Source: Marinomonas sp. KMM3893 (GTDB lineage: Bacteria > Pseudomonadota > Gammaproteobacteria > Pseudomonadales > Marinomonadaceae). Taken from it: 64,000 nucleotides of DNA. Below, in pieces: positions 9,666 through 19,267 of this stretch (the stretch's first letter is position 1; every line of letters begins with the position of its first letter). Where the stretch lies: the NCBI RefSeq assembly GCF_004352855.1, contig NZ_SJSC01000002.1, forward strand, positions 558,001-622,000, given 5' to 3'. The position numbers were made by a program, and so were the translations under genes. Below the pieces are notes generated by a model, which was not told the DNA's origin, ran no database searches, and saw nothing but the letters and a program-made list of their open reading frames with translations.

Positions 9666-10397
9666 ACGTATTCTGATTTAATAATAGTGGTTAGCCTAAA
9701 GTATTAATAATGCTCTATTTGTACGTGGAATATGATTTTTGTGAGCTATTTATATGGCCTTTAGATTTCATATTGTGAGTAAATGTTTTTACTTGTAATC
9801 GGTTATCTGTTCTTTTATTTTAAATTATCGGTATGAATGTTTAAAAATAGACAAAAAATATAATGGGATCTTTGTGTGTGTTAAAAATGCTGTCTAACGA
9901 CTTGGTCGATTGATTTTCAATCACCCTGATAAAATTATTTAATTTAATTTAGTTTAAGGTTTGTAGGGGGGACTGCCGTTGCCTCTTCTTTAGGGTGCTT
10001 GTTTTAAAATGGAGAGTTTAGCGTTAGTGAGCTATTATAGAAGGTGGTTTTAAGATGAAGGGTAAATGATTACTCCACTTTTTCGATTTTTTATGATGGC
10101 ACTAAAAGCTTTTAAAAATAAAGTAGATGACTTTTTATGACAAGTAAGCCCGCTACACTATTTTTTGTGCTAGACCTACCAAATATAGAAAGTTGCTTAA
10201 TGAATTTACTAAGTTCTTAGTTATTTCCCTTACGTGGAAATTAAGTTGATCGTAAGGAAAATTGCTAAATAAATGTTATTAAGTATTCAGTGTTGATTTT
10301 ATGTAGTTTAAATCTTTATTAGTTGGCTCGGAATTGTTAAAAGTAACCAAGGCATTTTTCTACTCTGTAAGTTTACTATTTTTGATTGAGGTTTATT
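9666..10397. other. AT-rich spacer inside the polysaccharide locus
   Basis: These 732 bp separate the conserved sugar-nucleotide genes from the AT-rich flippase/glycosyltransferase block. I see no convincing gene. A short frame at about 10069-10140 (starting MITPLF) is too small to support. The base composition already resembles the downstream block, so the spacer may contain a promoter for it or the remnant of a lost gene. No clear terminator or transposase fragment was found by eye. Confidence 0.5.
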
Positions 10398-11591
10398 TTG
10401 AGTATTTTAAAAGGGAGCTTTAGTTGGCTTGTTATTAGTAATATGGCCACAGCATCCTCTTTTGTTGTGATGCTATTTAGTGGAGCTATGTTGTCTAAAA
10501 CAGATTTCGGAGCTGTTGGCTTAGTTATGGTAGTGATGAATATGCTTGAGTCAGTTAAAGAGCTGGGGGTCAAAGAGTATTTAATTGCAGCTGATAGTAT
10601 CTCAAAGAGGGAAGAAGACATTGCTTGGACTATAGAATTTAGTAAAGGATTAGTGCTATTTTTAATCGTTTGTTGTATTGCTAGGTATTATGATATTTCA
10701 GAAGAGTTCGATAACTTAAACTCATATCTATTTTTATTAGGTTTTATATTTTTATTTGATTCTTTTAACTCTCCTACTTACTACAAGTTAAGAAGGTTAA
10801 TGCAATATAAAAAATTAATTGTTCATAATTTTTTATCTAGTATTGCTCAGGCTACCATTACTGTCTACTTATTGTTTAATGGGCTTACATACGAAGCAAT
10901 TATCATTGGATATTTTTTTAAAAGCTTGATATTTAACTCCGTTGGATATCTTTTTAGTGGTAGAAGGCCAAGTTTTTATTTTGAAATGAAAGAACTTGGT
11001 GTGATGTTTTCGTATGGGGGGTGGATATTTTTTAGTGGTATACTTTTCTATGTGACATCTAGGTTGGATAATTTACTTATTGCAAAGTATCTGACTATCT
11101 CGGATTTGGGAGTTTATATTTTTATGTATTCAATATGTAGCGCTCTAATAGCTAATCCATTTAAATCTATTTCAAATGCCTTGTTCCCTATTTTAACAAA
11201 GAATAAGAATGAGAATTATATTCATATTGTGATTAAAATGAGTTTAATTCTTTTTATCATTTCTATCCTATTTAATATTCTAATGCCAATCGCTCTCGAA
11301 TTTTGGTTTGGGAAAAAATGGGAGCAAGGTTACTATGTTTTGAAACTGCTATGTTTTGCAATGGCAATTAATGCGGTAAAGATTGATAGCTATTTCTTGG
11401 CTTTTAAAAAGACGAAAGATAAGTTTGTTATTGAGTTGATTAGGGCTGGCGTATTTCTTATTTTTCTTATACCAGCAATCAAATATAGAGGGATTAGTGG
11501 TGCTGCTGAAATTACTCTTTTAGCAAATTCAATTTCATTGCTCGTATGGTTTTATCTCATGAATAAAAGGTTTGGTGATAATGGTAATTAA
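10398..11591 (+). CDS. Polysaccharide flippase (Wzx-like, MOP superfamily)
   Basis: An integral membrane protein of about 397 aa with repeated long hydrophobic segments spread over its whole length, the layout of Wzx-type lipid-linked oligosaccharide flippases. It would move undecaprenyl-linked repeat units across the inner membrane. The N-terminus (GSFSWLVISNMATASSFVVM) and a central GGWIFFSGILFYVTSRLDNLLIAKY agree with the polysaccharide biosynthesis protein family. A TTG at 10398 is preferred because GAGG stands seven bases upstream; an earlier TTG at 10386 has none. The last 11 bases overlap the next gene. Strongly AT-rich, like all genes up to 17.9 kb. Confidence 0.85.
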   Translation: MSILKGSFSWLVISNMATASSFVVMLFSGAMLSKTDFGAVGLVMVVMNMLESVKELGVKEYLIAADSISKREEDIAWTIEFSKGLVLFLIVCCIARYYDISEEFDNLNSYLFLLGFIFLFDSFNSPTYYKLRRLMQYKKLIVHNFLSSIAQATITVYLLFNGLTYEAIIIGYFFKSLIFNSVGYLFSGRRPSFYFEMKELGVMFSYGGWIFFSGILFYVTSRLDNLLIAKYLTISDLGVYIFMYSICSALIANPFKSISNALFPILTKNKNENYIHIVIKMSLILFIISILFNILMPIALEFWFGKKWEQGYYVLKLLCFAMAINAVKIDSYFLAFKKTKDKFVIELIRAGVFLIFLIPAIKYRGISGAAEITLLANSISLLVWFYLMNKRFGDNGN

Positions 11592-12000
11592 AGCTTTTTT
11601 ACAAAAAGTAGTCCTTCCACTTTTCTATACTAGTAGATTAGCTATTAGGTATAAAGACCCAAGAGTTATGTTTAGTTGTGTAATATCTAGAGAATTACCA
11701 AAATCTACAAAATTACCTCATCCAATAGGCATCGTTATTGGTAAGAGTAATGGTGTAACTATAGGTGAAAACTGTACCATAATGCAAAATGTGACTATAG
11801 GCGTTAAATCCTTAGCGGATGATAAAGGACCTATTATCGGTAATAATGTTTTTATAGGAGCTAATACAGTTGTAGTCGGAAATATTGAAGTCGGTGAAGG
11901 AGCAATAATAGGCGCTAATTGTTTTGTAGATTATGATGTGCCGTGCAATTACAAGGTAATTGGGTACAAAAGTAAGTTGATTAAGGGGAAAAATGATTAG
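11581..12000 (+). CDS. Hexapeptide-repeat O-acetyltransferase
   Basis: A 139-aa protein made largely of left-handed beta-helix hexapeptide repeats (for example IGENCTIMQNVTIG, IGNNVFIGANTVVVGN, VGEGAIIGANCFV). It resembles serine-acetyltransferase-like and WcaB-like enzymes that add acetyl groups to sugars of surface polysaccharides. Acetyl-CoA as donor is inferred from the family. The ATG at 11581 overlaps the flippase end by 11 bp and is preceded by AAAAGG about ten bases upstream. Its own end overlaps the next glycosyltransferase by eight bases, so the genes form one tight operon. Confidence 0.85.
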   Translation: MVIKAFLQKVVLPLFYTSRLAIRYKDPRVMFSCVISRELPKSTKLPHPIGIVIGKSNGVTIGENCTIMQNVTIGVKSLADDKGPIIGNNVFIGANTVVVGNIEVGEGAIIGANCFVDYDVPCNYKVIGYKSKLIKGKND

Positions 12001-12763
12001 CGTTGTGATAAATACATATAATCGAAAAAATGATTTACTTATTGCGATAAAAAGCGTGAAGTTGCAAACAATTCAATGCGCTGAGATTATTGTGATCGAT
12101 GATTTTTCTACTGATGGCACCCATAAAATTAATTTTGAAAGTCTTGGTGTTCGCTATATAAGAAACTGTAAGAATTTAGGACTTGCAAGATCAAGGCAGA
12201 TAGGACTAGAGGAGGCTCGTTATGACTATATTGCCTTCCTAGATGATGATGATTATTTTAGTGACAAAAACAAATTGGGAAAACAAATTGATTGTATTAA
12301 AACAGACGAAAATATAGCTGTAGTATGTACAAATGTGACAGAATTTGATGGAATTAACGAACCCCAAGATAAACTCATTAATTGGCCTAATGATTTAGAA
12401 AAACACTTTTTAAATCGTAATGGTGTTATCTACCCATCGACAACATTAATTAGAAAGTCAGCTTTCTTCAATGTCGGGGGGTTTGATTATCGTTTTCCTA
12501 GAGGTATTGATAGCGATATATATAGAAGGTTGATATTTTCAGGGTATAGAATTACTCATTTACCTCAATCGATGGTTTACTACCGTATAGGTAGAAATGA
12601 TAAAATAACTGATAGCGTAAGTAAAGTTGGTTTGAAAAAAGACTTAATTAGTAATTTTCTCACATTAAGAAAATACTTTATCATTTACCTTAAAAACCCA
12701 GATTGTTTATTAAGTAAACTTAACCTACTTATAAGGCGACTTATTAAGTATACAATTATTTAA
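11993..12763 (+). CDS. Glycosyltransferase family 2
   Basis: Cytoplasmic GT-A-fold glycosyltransferase of 256 aa. The N-terminus ISVVINTYNRKNDLLIAIKS with IIVIDDFSTDGT is the nucleotide-binding start of GT2 enzymes, and FLDDDDYF supplies the acidic DXD-type metal site near residue 82. The short C-terminus is rich in basic and hydrophobic residues and may touch the membrane. A good AAGGGG ribosome binding site precedes the ATG. The donor and acceptor cannot be told from the sequence; the locus offers fucose, mannose, glucuronate and galacturonate donors. Confidence 0.88.
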   Translation: MISVVINTYNRKNDLLIAIKSVKLQTIQCAEIIVIDDFSTDGTHKINFESLGVRYIRNCKNLGLARSRQIGLEEARYDYIAFLDDDDYFSDKNKLGKQIDCIKTDENIAVVCTNVTEFDGINEPQDKLINWPNDLEKHFLNRNGVIYPSTTLIRKSAFFNVGGFDYRFPRGIDSDIYRRLIFSGYRITHLPQSMVYYRIGRNDKITDSVSKVGLKKDLISNFLTLRKYFIIYLKNPDCLLSKLNLLIRRLIKYTII

Positions 12764-12776
12764 GGGGAAGAGTGAT

Positions 12777-13718
12777 ATGAAAATTACAGTTTGCTTATGC
12801 ACCTACAATCGTGATTATCTTATTAAAAATGCTATAGAAAGAGTTTTATCCCAAAGTTTTATGGGTTTTGAGTTGATTGTTGTTAACGATGGTTCGACGG
12901 ATAATACGTTCACTATTCTTCAAGAGTTAAAAGTTATTTATCCTGATTTAATAGTTATGAATAATGAAGAAAATAAGGGGCTAGCATTTTCTCGAAATGA
13001 AGCTCTAAAGAGCTCTTCTGGTGCATGGTTTACATTCATAGACGATGATGATCAATGGGAAAATGATTATCTATCAAGTATGTATAGAGAAGTTCAGGGT
13101 GGTGATTGTATTTTTTGTGGTTATCGTCGCAATAAAGTAAAATACTCTTTTGAAGGAAGAAAGTTAGATTTGAAATCGGCCTTGCTATTAGGTTTTACCC
13201 CTCCGGTTGGGGCACAAATGTATAGAACAAGTTTCTTAAAGCAAATTGGTGGTTATGACCCTTTGGTTAGAAGTGGTGTTGATCATGATTTATGGATCCG
13301 TTTAGTCAATTTTGACGATAGCATACAAGCCATTTTTACTTCATTAGTATTAGTTAACCCTGATCTATATAAATTAAATCATTCGGAAAAAATGACTTTG
13401 AATCCAGATAAGCGTATTCCTGGAATAACAAGCTCTTTAGTCCAGTGGAGTGAAAAATTAGACAATATTGGAGGGGTAAAGTTTAGAGAACATTTTACAA
13501 ATGAATACCGTTACTATCTTCAATCGCGATTTTTTGATTCATTTATTAAGTCAAGAGACTTTGAAATCATCAGCTGTCTTTTGAGATACGAATTAACTAA
13601 TAAAAATAAATTTAAATTTTTTTTCCGCTATTCATGTTCTTTATTTCTAAGGATTATTAAAAAAGTCCGCTTTTTCAAACGGAAAAATAAGATAAAGCCC
13701 TTGTTTAGAGCTTTTTAA
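12777..13718 (+). CDS. Glycosyltransferase family 2
   Basis: A second GT2 enzyme (313 aa), 13 bp after the first and similar to it in its N-terminal domain: ITVCLCTYNRDYLIKNAIER, LIVVNDGSTDNT and the acidic FIDDDDQWEND. The later GGYDPLVRSGVDHDLWIRL is the usual acceptor-side region of the family. The C-terminal 60 residues are basic and aromatic (KNKFKFFFRYSCSLFLR), suggesting peripheral membrane attachment. A strong AAGGGGAAG motif stands before the ATG. It may have arisen from the previous gene by duplication. The specific linkage is unknown. Confidence 0.88.
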   Translation: MKITVCLCTYNRDYLIKNAIERVLSQSFMGFELIVVNDGSTDNTFTILQELKVIYPDLIVMNNEENKGLAFSRNEALKSSSGAWFTFIDDDDQWENDYLSSMYREVQGGDCIFCGYRRNKVKYSFEGRKLDLKSALLLGFTPPVGAQMYRTSFLKQIGGYDPLVRSGVDHDLWIRLVNFDDSIQAIFTSLVLVNPDLYKLNHSEKMTLNPDKRIPGITSSLVQWSEKLDNIGGVKFREHFTNEYRYYLQSRFFDSFIKSRDFEIISCLLRYELTNKNKFKFFFRYSCSLFLRIIKKVRFFKRKNKIKPLFRAF

Positions 13719-13757
13719 CTTCTTTGTAAGGTTGTTGGATTTTTAAAAGAGATACTT

Positions 13758-14501
13758 ATGAAACTATTATCAATCGTTACTATCGTCCGCAATGATATAG
13801 TTGGTTTTAGGAATACACATGAATCGCTGAAAAATAAACCTAGGTGGGTTGAGTGGATAGTTATAGATGGTGCTTCTATTGATGGTACGGTAGGATTTAT
13901 TGATAATCACTCGTCTGAAATAGACTTCTTTTTGTCAGAAAAAGATGTTGGTATAGCTGATGCTTTTAATAAAGGTGTTAAAAATTCATCTGGTAAATTC
14001 GTTATTTTTATAAATGCTGGCGATATTTTGAGAGATGATTTTTTTTACAGTGCAGAGTTAATTATTACTGACTTGAAAAATAATGAATGTAGCATTGGGG
14101 TTTCCAAAATAAAATTTGGAGATGAAATTGTTGGAAAAAGTATAGGGGCTGAAAAACAAAAGATCAGAAATTACTTGCCTCATCAAGGTATGATTATTAA
14201 AAAAGATTTTTTTGATAAATATGGTTTATATGATATCAAATATAAATTAGGAATGGACTACGAATGGAGCCTAAGATTTATTCATGATTGGGAAAATGAA
14301 ATGAATTTTTATGGTTACATTTTAACCGAGATGGAGCCTAATGGTGTAAGTATTACTAACTTTAAAGAAACATTTAAATCATACCACCGTGCTCGTATAA
14401 AAAATAAAACACTTCCATTTTGTCTCTCATTGTGTTGTACATACCTGATGATCTATAAAAGATCGATAGGTATTTTTGTTCGAAAGTTTTTTAATCATTA
14501 A
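13758..14501 (+). CDS. Glycosyltransferase family 2 (WcaE-like group)
   Basis: A 247-aa GT2 enzyme of a different subgroup from the two before it. KLLSIVTIVRNDIVGF and EWIVIDGASIDGT, then EKDVGIADAFNKGVKNSSG and FINAGD, match the short transferases seen in colanic-acid-type loci. The motif DVGIADAFNKG is shared with the gene at 17163 (DLGIYDALNKG), so these two belong to the same subgroup. Its substrate is not predictable. A 298-bp AT-rich gap follows in which I see no gene. Confidence 0.86.
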   Translation: MKLLSIVTIVRNDIVGFRNTHESLKNKPRWVEWIVIDGASIDGTVGFIDNHSSEIDFFLSEKDVGIADAFNKGVKNSSGKFVIFINAGDILRDDFFYSAELIITDLKNNECSIGVSKIKFGDEIVGKSIGAEKQKIRNYLPHQGMIIKKDFFDKYGLYDIKYKLGMDYEWSLRFIHDWENEMNFYGYILTEMEPNGVSITNFKETFKSYHRARIKNKTLPFCLSLCCTYLMIYKRSIGIFVRKFFNH

Positions 14502-14799
14502 GTTGCTGTCGTTTATCAATTTACTGATAGCATTCATATTCAAGCTCAATTTTTAAAAAATATTAACTGTCTTTAATAATGTCGAAGGTTTACTTTAGGT
14601 AAGCCCTTGTTGTAAAAATAGAATTAGAATTCTATCAGGTGTTTTAGTGTTATATTCGTGTCTATAACATAAGAGTTTAAGCAATAATGGAGCAGAACTA
14701 TGTAATCATTAAGCGATATTGGGAGGGGAAAGGAATCAAAGATTAGAGTGTTTGATATTTCGATTGATATAATAGATCAACTAACTTTTTAGCGACTAT

Positions 14800-15885
14800 T
14801 TGCTTTATTTGAATGGGATTGTTTTGTATATTTATTGGCTACTATTACTTTCTTGCTTACCTTTGTTTTTTCTGAATTCGCAGAAAGCAATTTATTTATT
14901 TTTCTTGGCTGTTTTTGTTTCTCTTTTTAGTGCTTTACAGTCAATTAATGTATCTGCAGATCGAGAGGTTTATTTTTCATTTTTTAGATATTTTTCTTAT
15001 TCTAGTAATGAAAATACGTCTCTCAAAATAGAACCTTTTTTCTATTTCTTATTTACAACATTTAATAAGTCAATGGAATTTAAAGTTTTTGCGTTCTTTT
15101 TAGTTTGTTTTTTAGGGATGATGACTAAATTTATTTTGTTTTATAAATATTCTTCACATATAGGCTTATCTGTTATACTCTTTCTTTCATATCTTTTTCT
15201 TTTACAGGATATGAACCAGATAAGGGTTGGTTTTGCAATCGGTTTTATGTATCTTGCTATGTTGTCGTATTTTAATGGTATGATATTTAGATGGTTTTTA
15301 CTTTCAGTATTAGCAACTTGCCTCCATTATTCATCTGTTATTGTTTTCCTAAGTCCTTTTTTTATTTTTAAAAATGTAACGCAGAAAAGACTAATGGTTA
15401 TTTTGTTTTTAATTGGAGTGTTTTCTATCTTTTGGGTCTATTTAGGCTTTTCAATTAAGATGATGGAGTTTTTAGCTATTATAGATCCTACAGGGAAGTT
15501 GAATTGGTATTTAAATAGATCCGACATTTATGAAATTAATCCGATTAAAAGATTGTTGCCCCATTTTCTTTTTCTAATTCCAATTATTATAAAGTATGAC
15601 CTTCTGCAGTCAAAATATTATCATACAAAATTTTTCGTGCAGTTATATCTTCTTTATGTAATTACTTTTCTTATATTATCTCCAGTCCCTGTCTTAGCCT
15701 ATAGAATAAGTGATATATTTCTTTTTTCTTCTGTTTTTGTTTTGCCAAGCTTGTTTTTGGTTGTTAAAGAAAAAGTCTTTGCTAAGACGGTAGTTTTTTT
15801 GTTTGCATTGTTTCAATTTATATATGTGGTTTATGTGTTGGGGGTGTTTGAGCCTTATTCATTAATAATTACAAGTCAGTTGTAA
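14800..15885 (+). CDS. EpsG/Wzy-like polysaccharide polymerase
   Basis: An extremely hydrophobic 361-aa protein with roughly ten membrane segments and little sequence conservation, as expected for O-antigen/EPS polymerases. The stretch LLQDMNQIRVGFAIGFMYLAM, and a later LHYSSVIVFLSPF, is the hallmark region of the EpsG family (R and H in conserved positions). It would join repeat units at the periplasmic face after flipping. The frame starts with TTG at 14800; a second TTG at 14809 is also possible, and no strong ribosome binding site helps choose. It is the only polymerase candidate in the main locus. Confidence 0.8.
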   Translation: MLYLNGIVLYIYWLLLLSCLPLFFLNSQKAIYLFFLAVFVSLFSALQSINVSADREVYFSFFRYFSYSSNENTSLKIEPFFYFLFTTFNKSMEFKVFAFFLVCFLGMMTKFILFYKYSSHIGLSVILFLSYLFLLQDMNQIRVGFAIGFMYLAMLSYFNGMIFRWFLLSVLATCLHYSSVIVFLSPFFIFKNVTQKRLMVILFLIGVFSIFWVYLGFSIKMMEFLAIIDPTGKLNWYLNRSDIYEINPIKRLLPHFLFLIPIIIKYDLLQSKYYHTKFFVQLYLLYVITFLILSPVPVLAYRISDIFLFSSVFVLPSLFLVVKEKVFAKTVVFLFALFQFIYVVYVLGVFEPYSLIITSQL

Positions 15886-15935
15886 TGGAACTGATGGACG
15901 TATTTTTATCTTTGAACTAATATGGTGAGGAAGTT

Positions 15936-17147
15936 TTGAAATTAATTTCAGTCATTGAGAATATCGCAGATGAGTACGGTGGCCCAGCTAACTCATTACC
16001 GAATATGTTAGAAGCTATTCGTTCGGAGTTGTCTATTGAATCTTTAATTTATTCTATATCTTCTTCAAAAAATGAAAGGAATGAGTTTATTGAAAGATTT
16101 TCTATCCCCTGGACTCGTTGTCAGAAAATTGGTTTTGACAAGCTTAAATATTCAGCAGAAATAAAAAAAAAACTGAGTTCTGATATGGCAAACGATGATA
16201 TTCTGTTTTCTAATAACCTTTGGAATTATCCTGCATATCTTTCTGCAAAACTGGCTAAAAAGTATAAGCTCCCACATATTGTTTCAATCCGTGGAACGCT
16301 TTACCCTTGGTCTTTAGATCAGAGTAAATTAAGTAAAAAAATTGCATGGAATTTTTTTCAAAAAAAATCATTACAACAGGCTAGTTTGATTCATGTAACT
16401 TGTTCTGAAGAGTATAACGCGGTTAGAAAACTTGGTATTACAACTCCTATTGCTATTGTACCTCACGGCATTAATTATGATGATTATCAGGATTTACCTA
16501 AAAAAAACAATGCTATAGAATATTTAGGATTAAACCAGGATAAGAAATACATTCTTTTTATGTCTCGTTTACACAAGAAAAAAGGTTTGGATCTGTTGCT
16601 AGAGCTTTGGCCTGAATTGGTGAATAAATTCCCTGATTGGTGCTTGCTTATCGTTGGACCAGACTATTCAGATTATACGGATAGTATTTCTAAATTAGCG
16701 ATTGAAAATGATATTGTCGGCAACATTAAAACACTCGGTATGCTAACAGGGGATAAGAAAAAATGTGTATTAGCTGCCAGTGAGTTTTTTGTTTTACCAA
16801 CTTATACAGAAAATTTTGGTGTGGTTATCGGAGAGGCTCTAGCCGCTGGGTTACCCACTATTACCACCACGGGAACTCCTTGGTCTGAAATTGGTACCTA
16901 TAATTGTGGCAAGTACATTAATTTATCTAAAGAAAATATACGTCAAGCTTTACAAGAAATGATGTGTATGGAAGAGGAATCGTTAAATGTAATGTCGGAT
17001 AACGCGAAGTTATTGATAAAAAATAATTATTCTTGGTCTGCTCAGGCTATTAAATTTGGTCAGGCCTTAGATTTTATTTTAACCAAAAAGCCTGCACCTG
17101 ATGTTGTTTTTCTTTATGAAGAAAAACCTTCTAGTCATATCTTATAA
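15936..17147 (+). CDS. Glycosyltransferase family 4 (GT-B)
   Basis: A 403-aa retaining glycosyltransferase of GT-B fold. The N-terminal domain begins KLISVIENIADEYGGPANSL, with the glycine-rich acceptor loop. The C-terminal donor-binding domain has ILFMSRLHKKKGLDLLLELW near residue 205 and the conserved EX7E-type motif TENFGVVIGEALAAGLPTITT near residue 290. The start is TTG, well supported by GAGGAAG just upstream. It probably adds a hexose or deoxyhexose to the growing lipid-linked unit. The donor is not identifiable. Confidence 0.9.
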   Translation: MKLISVIENIADEYGGPANSLPNMLEAIRSELSIESLIYSISSSKNERNEFIERFSIPWTRCQKIGFDKLKYSAEIKKKLSSDMANDDILFSNNLWNYPAYLSAKLAKKYKLPHIVSIRGTLYPWSLDQSKLSKKIAWNFFQKKSLQQASLIHVTCSEEYNAVRKLGITTPIAIVPHGINYDDYQDLPKKNNAIEYLGLNQDKKYILFMSRLHKKKGLDLLLELWPELVNKFPDWCLLIVGPDYSDYTDSISKLAIENDIVGNIKTLGMLTGDKKKCVLAASEFFVLPTYTENFGVVIGEALAAGLPTITTTGTPWSEIGTYNCGKYINLSKENIRQALQEMMCMEEESLNVMSDNAKLLIKNNYSWSAQAIKFGQALDFILTKKPAPDVVFLYEEKPSSHIL

Positions 17148-17162
17148 TATCTGAGAGCCTGC

Positions 17163-17909
17163 ATGAAAGTTAGTATTATTACCGCTACGCATAATAGCGA
17201 GAAAACAATTTCAGATACACTAAATTCTTTAGAGCAACAAACATATAAAGACATAGATTTTATTATTATTGATGGAGCGTCAAAAGATAATACAATCAAT
17301 CTAATAAAAAAATGTAGCCGTGTAACGACAATCATCAGCGAGCCAGACCTAGGGATCTATGATGCATTAAATAAAGGAATAAGTGCTGCAACTGGCGATA
17401 TTGTTGGATTTTTACATTCCGATGATCTGTTTGCTTACCCTGATGCCGTCAAAGATATTGTTTCCACTTTTGTCGACTCTGGTTGTGACGCAGCTTACGC
17501 AGATCTTGAATATGTGTCAAAAGACGATAAAAATAAGGTTATACGTCTGTGGAAGTCTGGCCAATATCAAAGAGATAAGTTAAAAAATGGTTGGATGCCG
17601 CCTCACCCTACCTTTTATATGAAACGTGATTTATACAGCAGGTTTGGTTTGTTTGATTTGAGTTTTAAAATTGCAGCAGATTACGATTCTTTGCTTCGTT
17701 ATCTCTGGAGCAATAAAGTGAAAATGGCCTATTTACCAAAAATAGTCATAAAAATGCGTGTTGGTGGAGCAAGTAACCGCAGTTTAAAAAATATCATTCT
17801 GAAAACTAAAGAAGATATTGAAGCGTTAAAAAATAACCGTATTTTTTGGCCTCGTGCATTATTGATTAAGAATTTTTCTAAAATCCCGCAGTTTTTTATT
17901 AAGAAGTAA
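17163..17909 (+). CDS. Glycosyltransferase family 2
   Basis: A 248-aa GT2 enzyme with VSIITATHNSEKTISDTLNS, FIIIDGASKDNT, EPDLGIYDALNKGISAATG and the acidic FLHSDDLF. MPPHPTFYMKRDLYSRFGLFD is the usual acceptor-side motif of this subgroup. It lies 15 bp after the GT4 gene and is the last plus-strand gene of the polysaccharide operon. The initiating transferase gene converges on it from the other strand with only 32 bp between the stops. The linkage made is unknown. Confidence 0.88.
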   Translation: MKVSIITATHNSEKTISDTLNSLEQQTYKDIDFIIIDGASKDNTINLIKKCSRVTTIISEPDLGIYDALNKGISAATGDIVGFLHSDDLFAYPDAVKDIVSTFVDSGCDAAYADLEYVSKDDKNKVIRLWKSGQYQRDKLKNGWMPPHPTFYMKRDLYSRFGLFDLSFKIAADYDSLLRYLWSNKVKMAYLPKIVIKMRVGGASNRSLKNIILKTKEDIEALKNNRIFWPRALLIKNFSKIPQFFIKK

Positions 17910-17941
17910 AAGAAATAGAGTTGTATTGGTTCAATTAGAAC

Positions 17942-19267
17942 TTACAATCCCTTCTTTCCTAATACCACACCAATTGTCCTAATCAATGTCTCCATTTCCA
18001 GCCAGATACTCCAGTGTTTGATGTAGTAAAGGTCATACATCAGCTTCTGTCTGGAGTCTTCTGTGTTTGCGCCATAAGGGTATAGGACTTGTGCCCACCC
18101 TGATATGCCAGGTCTAACAAGATGGCGCTCATGGTAGTAGGGAATCTCTTTTTCGTAGTTTTCAACTAGAATGTCCCATTCTGTTCTAGGACCTAGCAAG
18201 TGCATTTCCCCTTTCGCGACGTTCCACAATTGTGGTAGCTCATCTATTCGAGACTTTCGCATAAAGTTTCCGAAAGGAAATATTCTAGGGTCTTCTTTTT
18301 GGGTATAAGGATCGAATTTTGCGTTCTCATGCATGCTGCGAAACTTAACTGCTTTAAAGCTTTCTCCTTTTACCCCAACACGACTTTGGCTGAAGAAGAT
18401 CTTTCCAGGAGACTGTTTTTTAATTTTACAGGCTGATGCAAGCATTACAGGAATAGTTAAGGTGCCTAAGACTAAAACCGCACACCAGTCGATGATTCTT
18501 TTTACACAATAATTGGTTGTGTTGTAACTATGAACGGTATCTAAATAACTTAAATCTTGTTGGTCATAAGGGATGTAGCATTTTCGCAAAAAAGCTTCCA
18601 TAAAGTGGAATAGCTCGATGACTCGAGTGCCTTTCATATTAATATGAGTCAGCTCTTTAACTAATTTCTCATTAGCGGGTTTTTCTAAGTTTAGTAGCAA
18701 ATAATCTGGTGAGATTGTTTCAATGCTTTCTTGTAGTTTGTCTGTCTCATTGAAGTCGATGTAAGTTAATTTAATAGCCTGAGATTTGAGCATTTTATGC
18801 TCATGTTCATTAAACTTATAGTTTCTTCCCAAAACGGCGACTTCTATTTTTGTTTTGGAGATTTTTCTGTTCAGATTATTTATGGTTATTTTCAATGACA
18901 CTACGATGATGGGGGTTGAAATTACCCAAAGTGTCATGATCACTCGATCGAAGTTTGATGTGACCAAATAAAAGTAAGTAATAGTCAGCAATAAAAACAC
19001 ATTGATAAACCAAGTCTTAAAGGTGATCTCGAGTTTTTTTGAAATAGAGCGTTCATTGTAGCGGCTGTAGCCACCTTGAAAGGCGGTACCAAGCAGAAAA
19101 AATAGGCCGCTGAGTGCTGCTAGGTAGCAGTAAGATTTTGAGAATGCCCCTGGAGTTAAACAGAAATGGATAAGGCTAAGAAGAAAAGGCGGGATAAGTA
19201 AATCGATTAATCCATACAGGCACAGTGCTTTTCTGTTCTGATATCGTTGAAACGAACTTCTTTTCAT
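17942..19267 (-). CDS. Undecaprenyl-phosphate sugar phosphotransferase (WbaP/EpsB-like)
   Basis: Membrane enzyme that starts repeat-unit synthesis by moving a sugar-1-phosphate to undecaprenyl phosphate. The N-terminal half has four to five hydrophobic segments followed by a nucleotide-binding-like region. A further membrane helix near residue 270 leads into the conserved C-terminal sugar-transferase domain: FFSQSRVGVKGESFKAVKFRSM, MRKSRIDELPQLWNV, LLGPRTEW and VRPGISGWAQV. The ATG at 19267 is preferred because AAAGGG stands six bases upstream; the ATG at 19273 would overlap that site. The gene is convergent to the operon, so it must have its own promoter. Confidence 0.92.
   Translation of the reverse strand: MKRSSFQRYQNRKALCLYGLIDLLIPPFLLSLIHFCLTPGAFSKSYCYLAALSGLFFLLGTAFQGGYSRYNERSISKKLEITFKTWFINVFLLLTITYFYLVTSNFDRVIMTLWVISTPIIVVSLKITINNLNRKISKTKIEVAVLGRNYKFNEHEHKMLKSQAIKLTYIDFNETDKLQESIETISPDYLLLNLEKPANEKLVKELTHINMKGTRVIELFHFMEAFLRKCYIPYDQQDLSYLDTVHSYNTTNYCVKRIIDWCAVLVLGTLTIPVMLASACKIKKQSPGKIFFSQSRVGVKGESFKAVKFRSMHENAKFDPYTQKEDPRIFPFGNFMRKSRIDELPQLWNVAKGEMHLLGPRTEWDILVENYEKEIPYYHERHLVRPGISGWAQVLYPYGANTEDSRQKLMYDLYYIKHWSIWLEMETLIRTIGVVLGKKGL

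Noticed and set aside
10069..10140. Possible short gene or transposase remnant in the 9.7-10.4 kb spacer
   Set aside because: The frame has only about 24 codons, no ribosome binding site of note, and no recognisable family motif.
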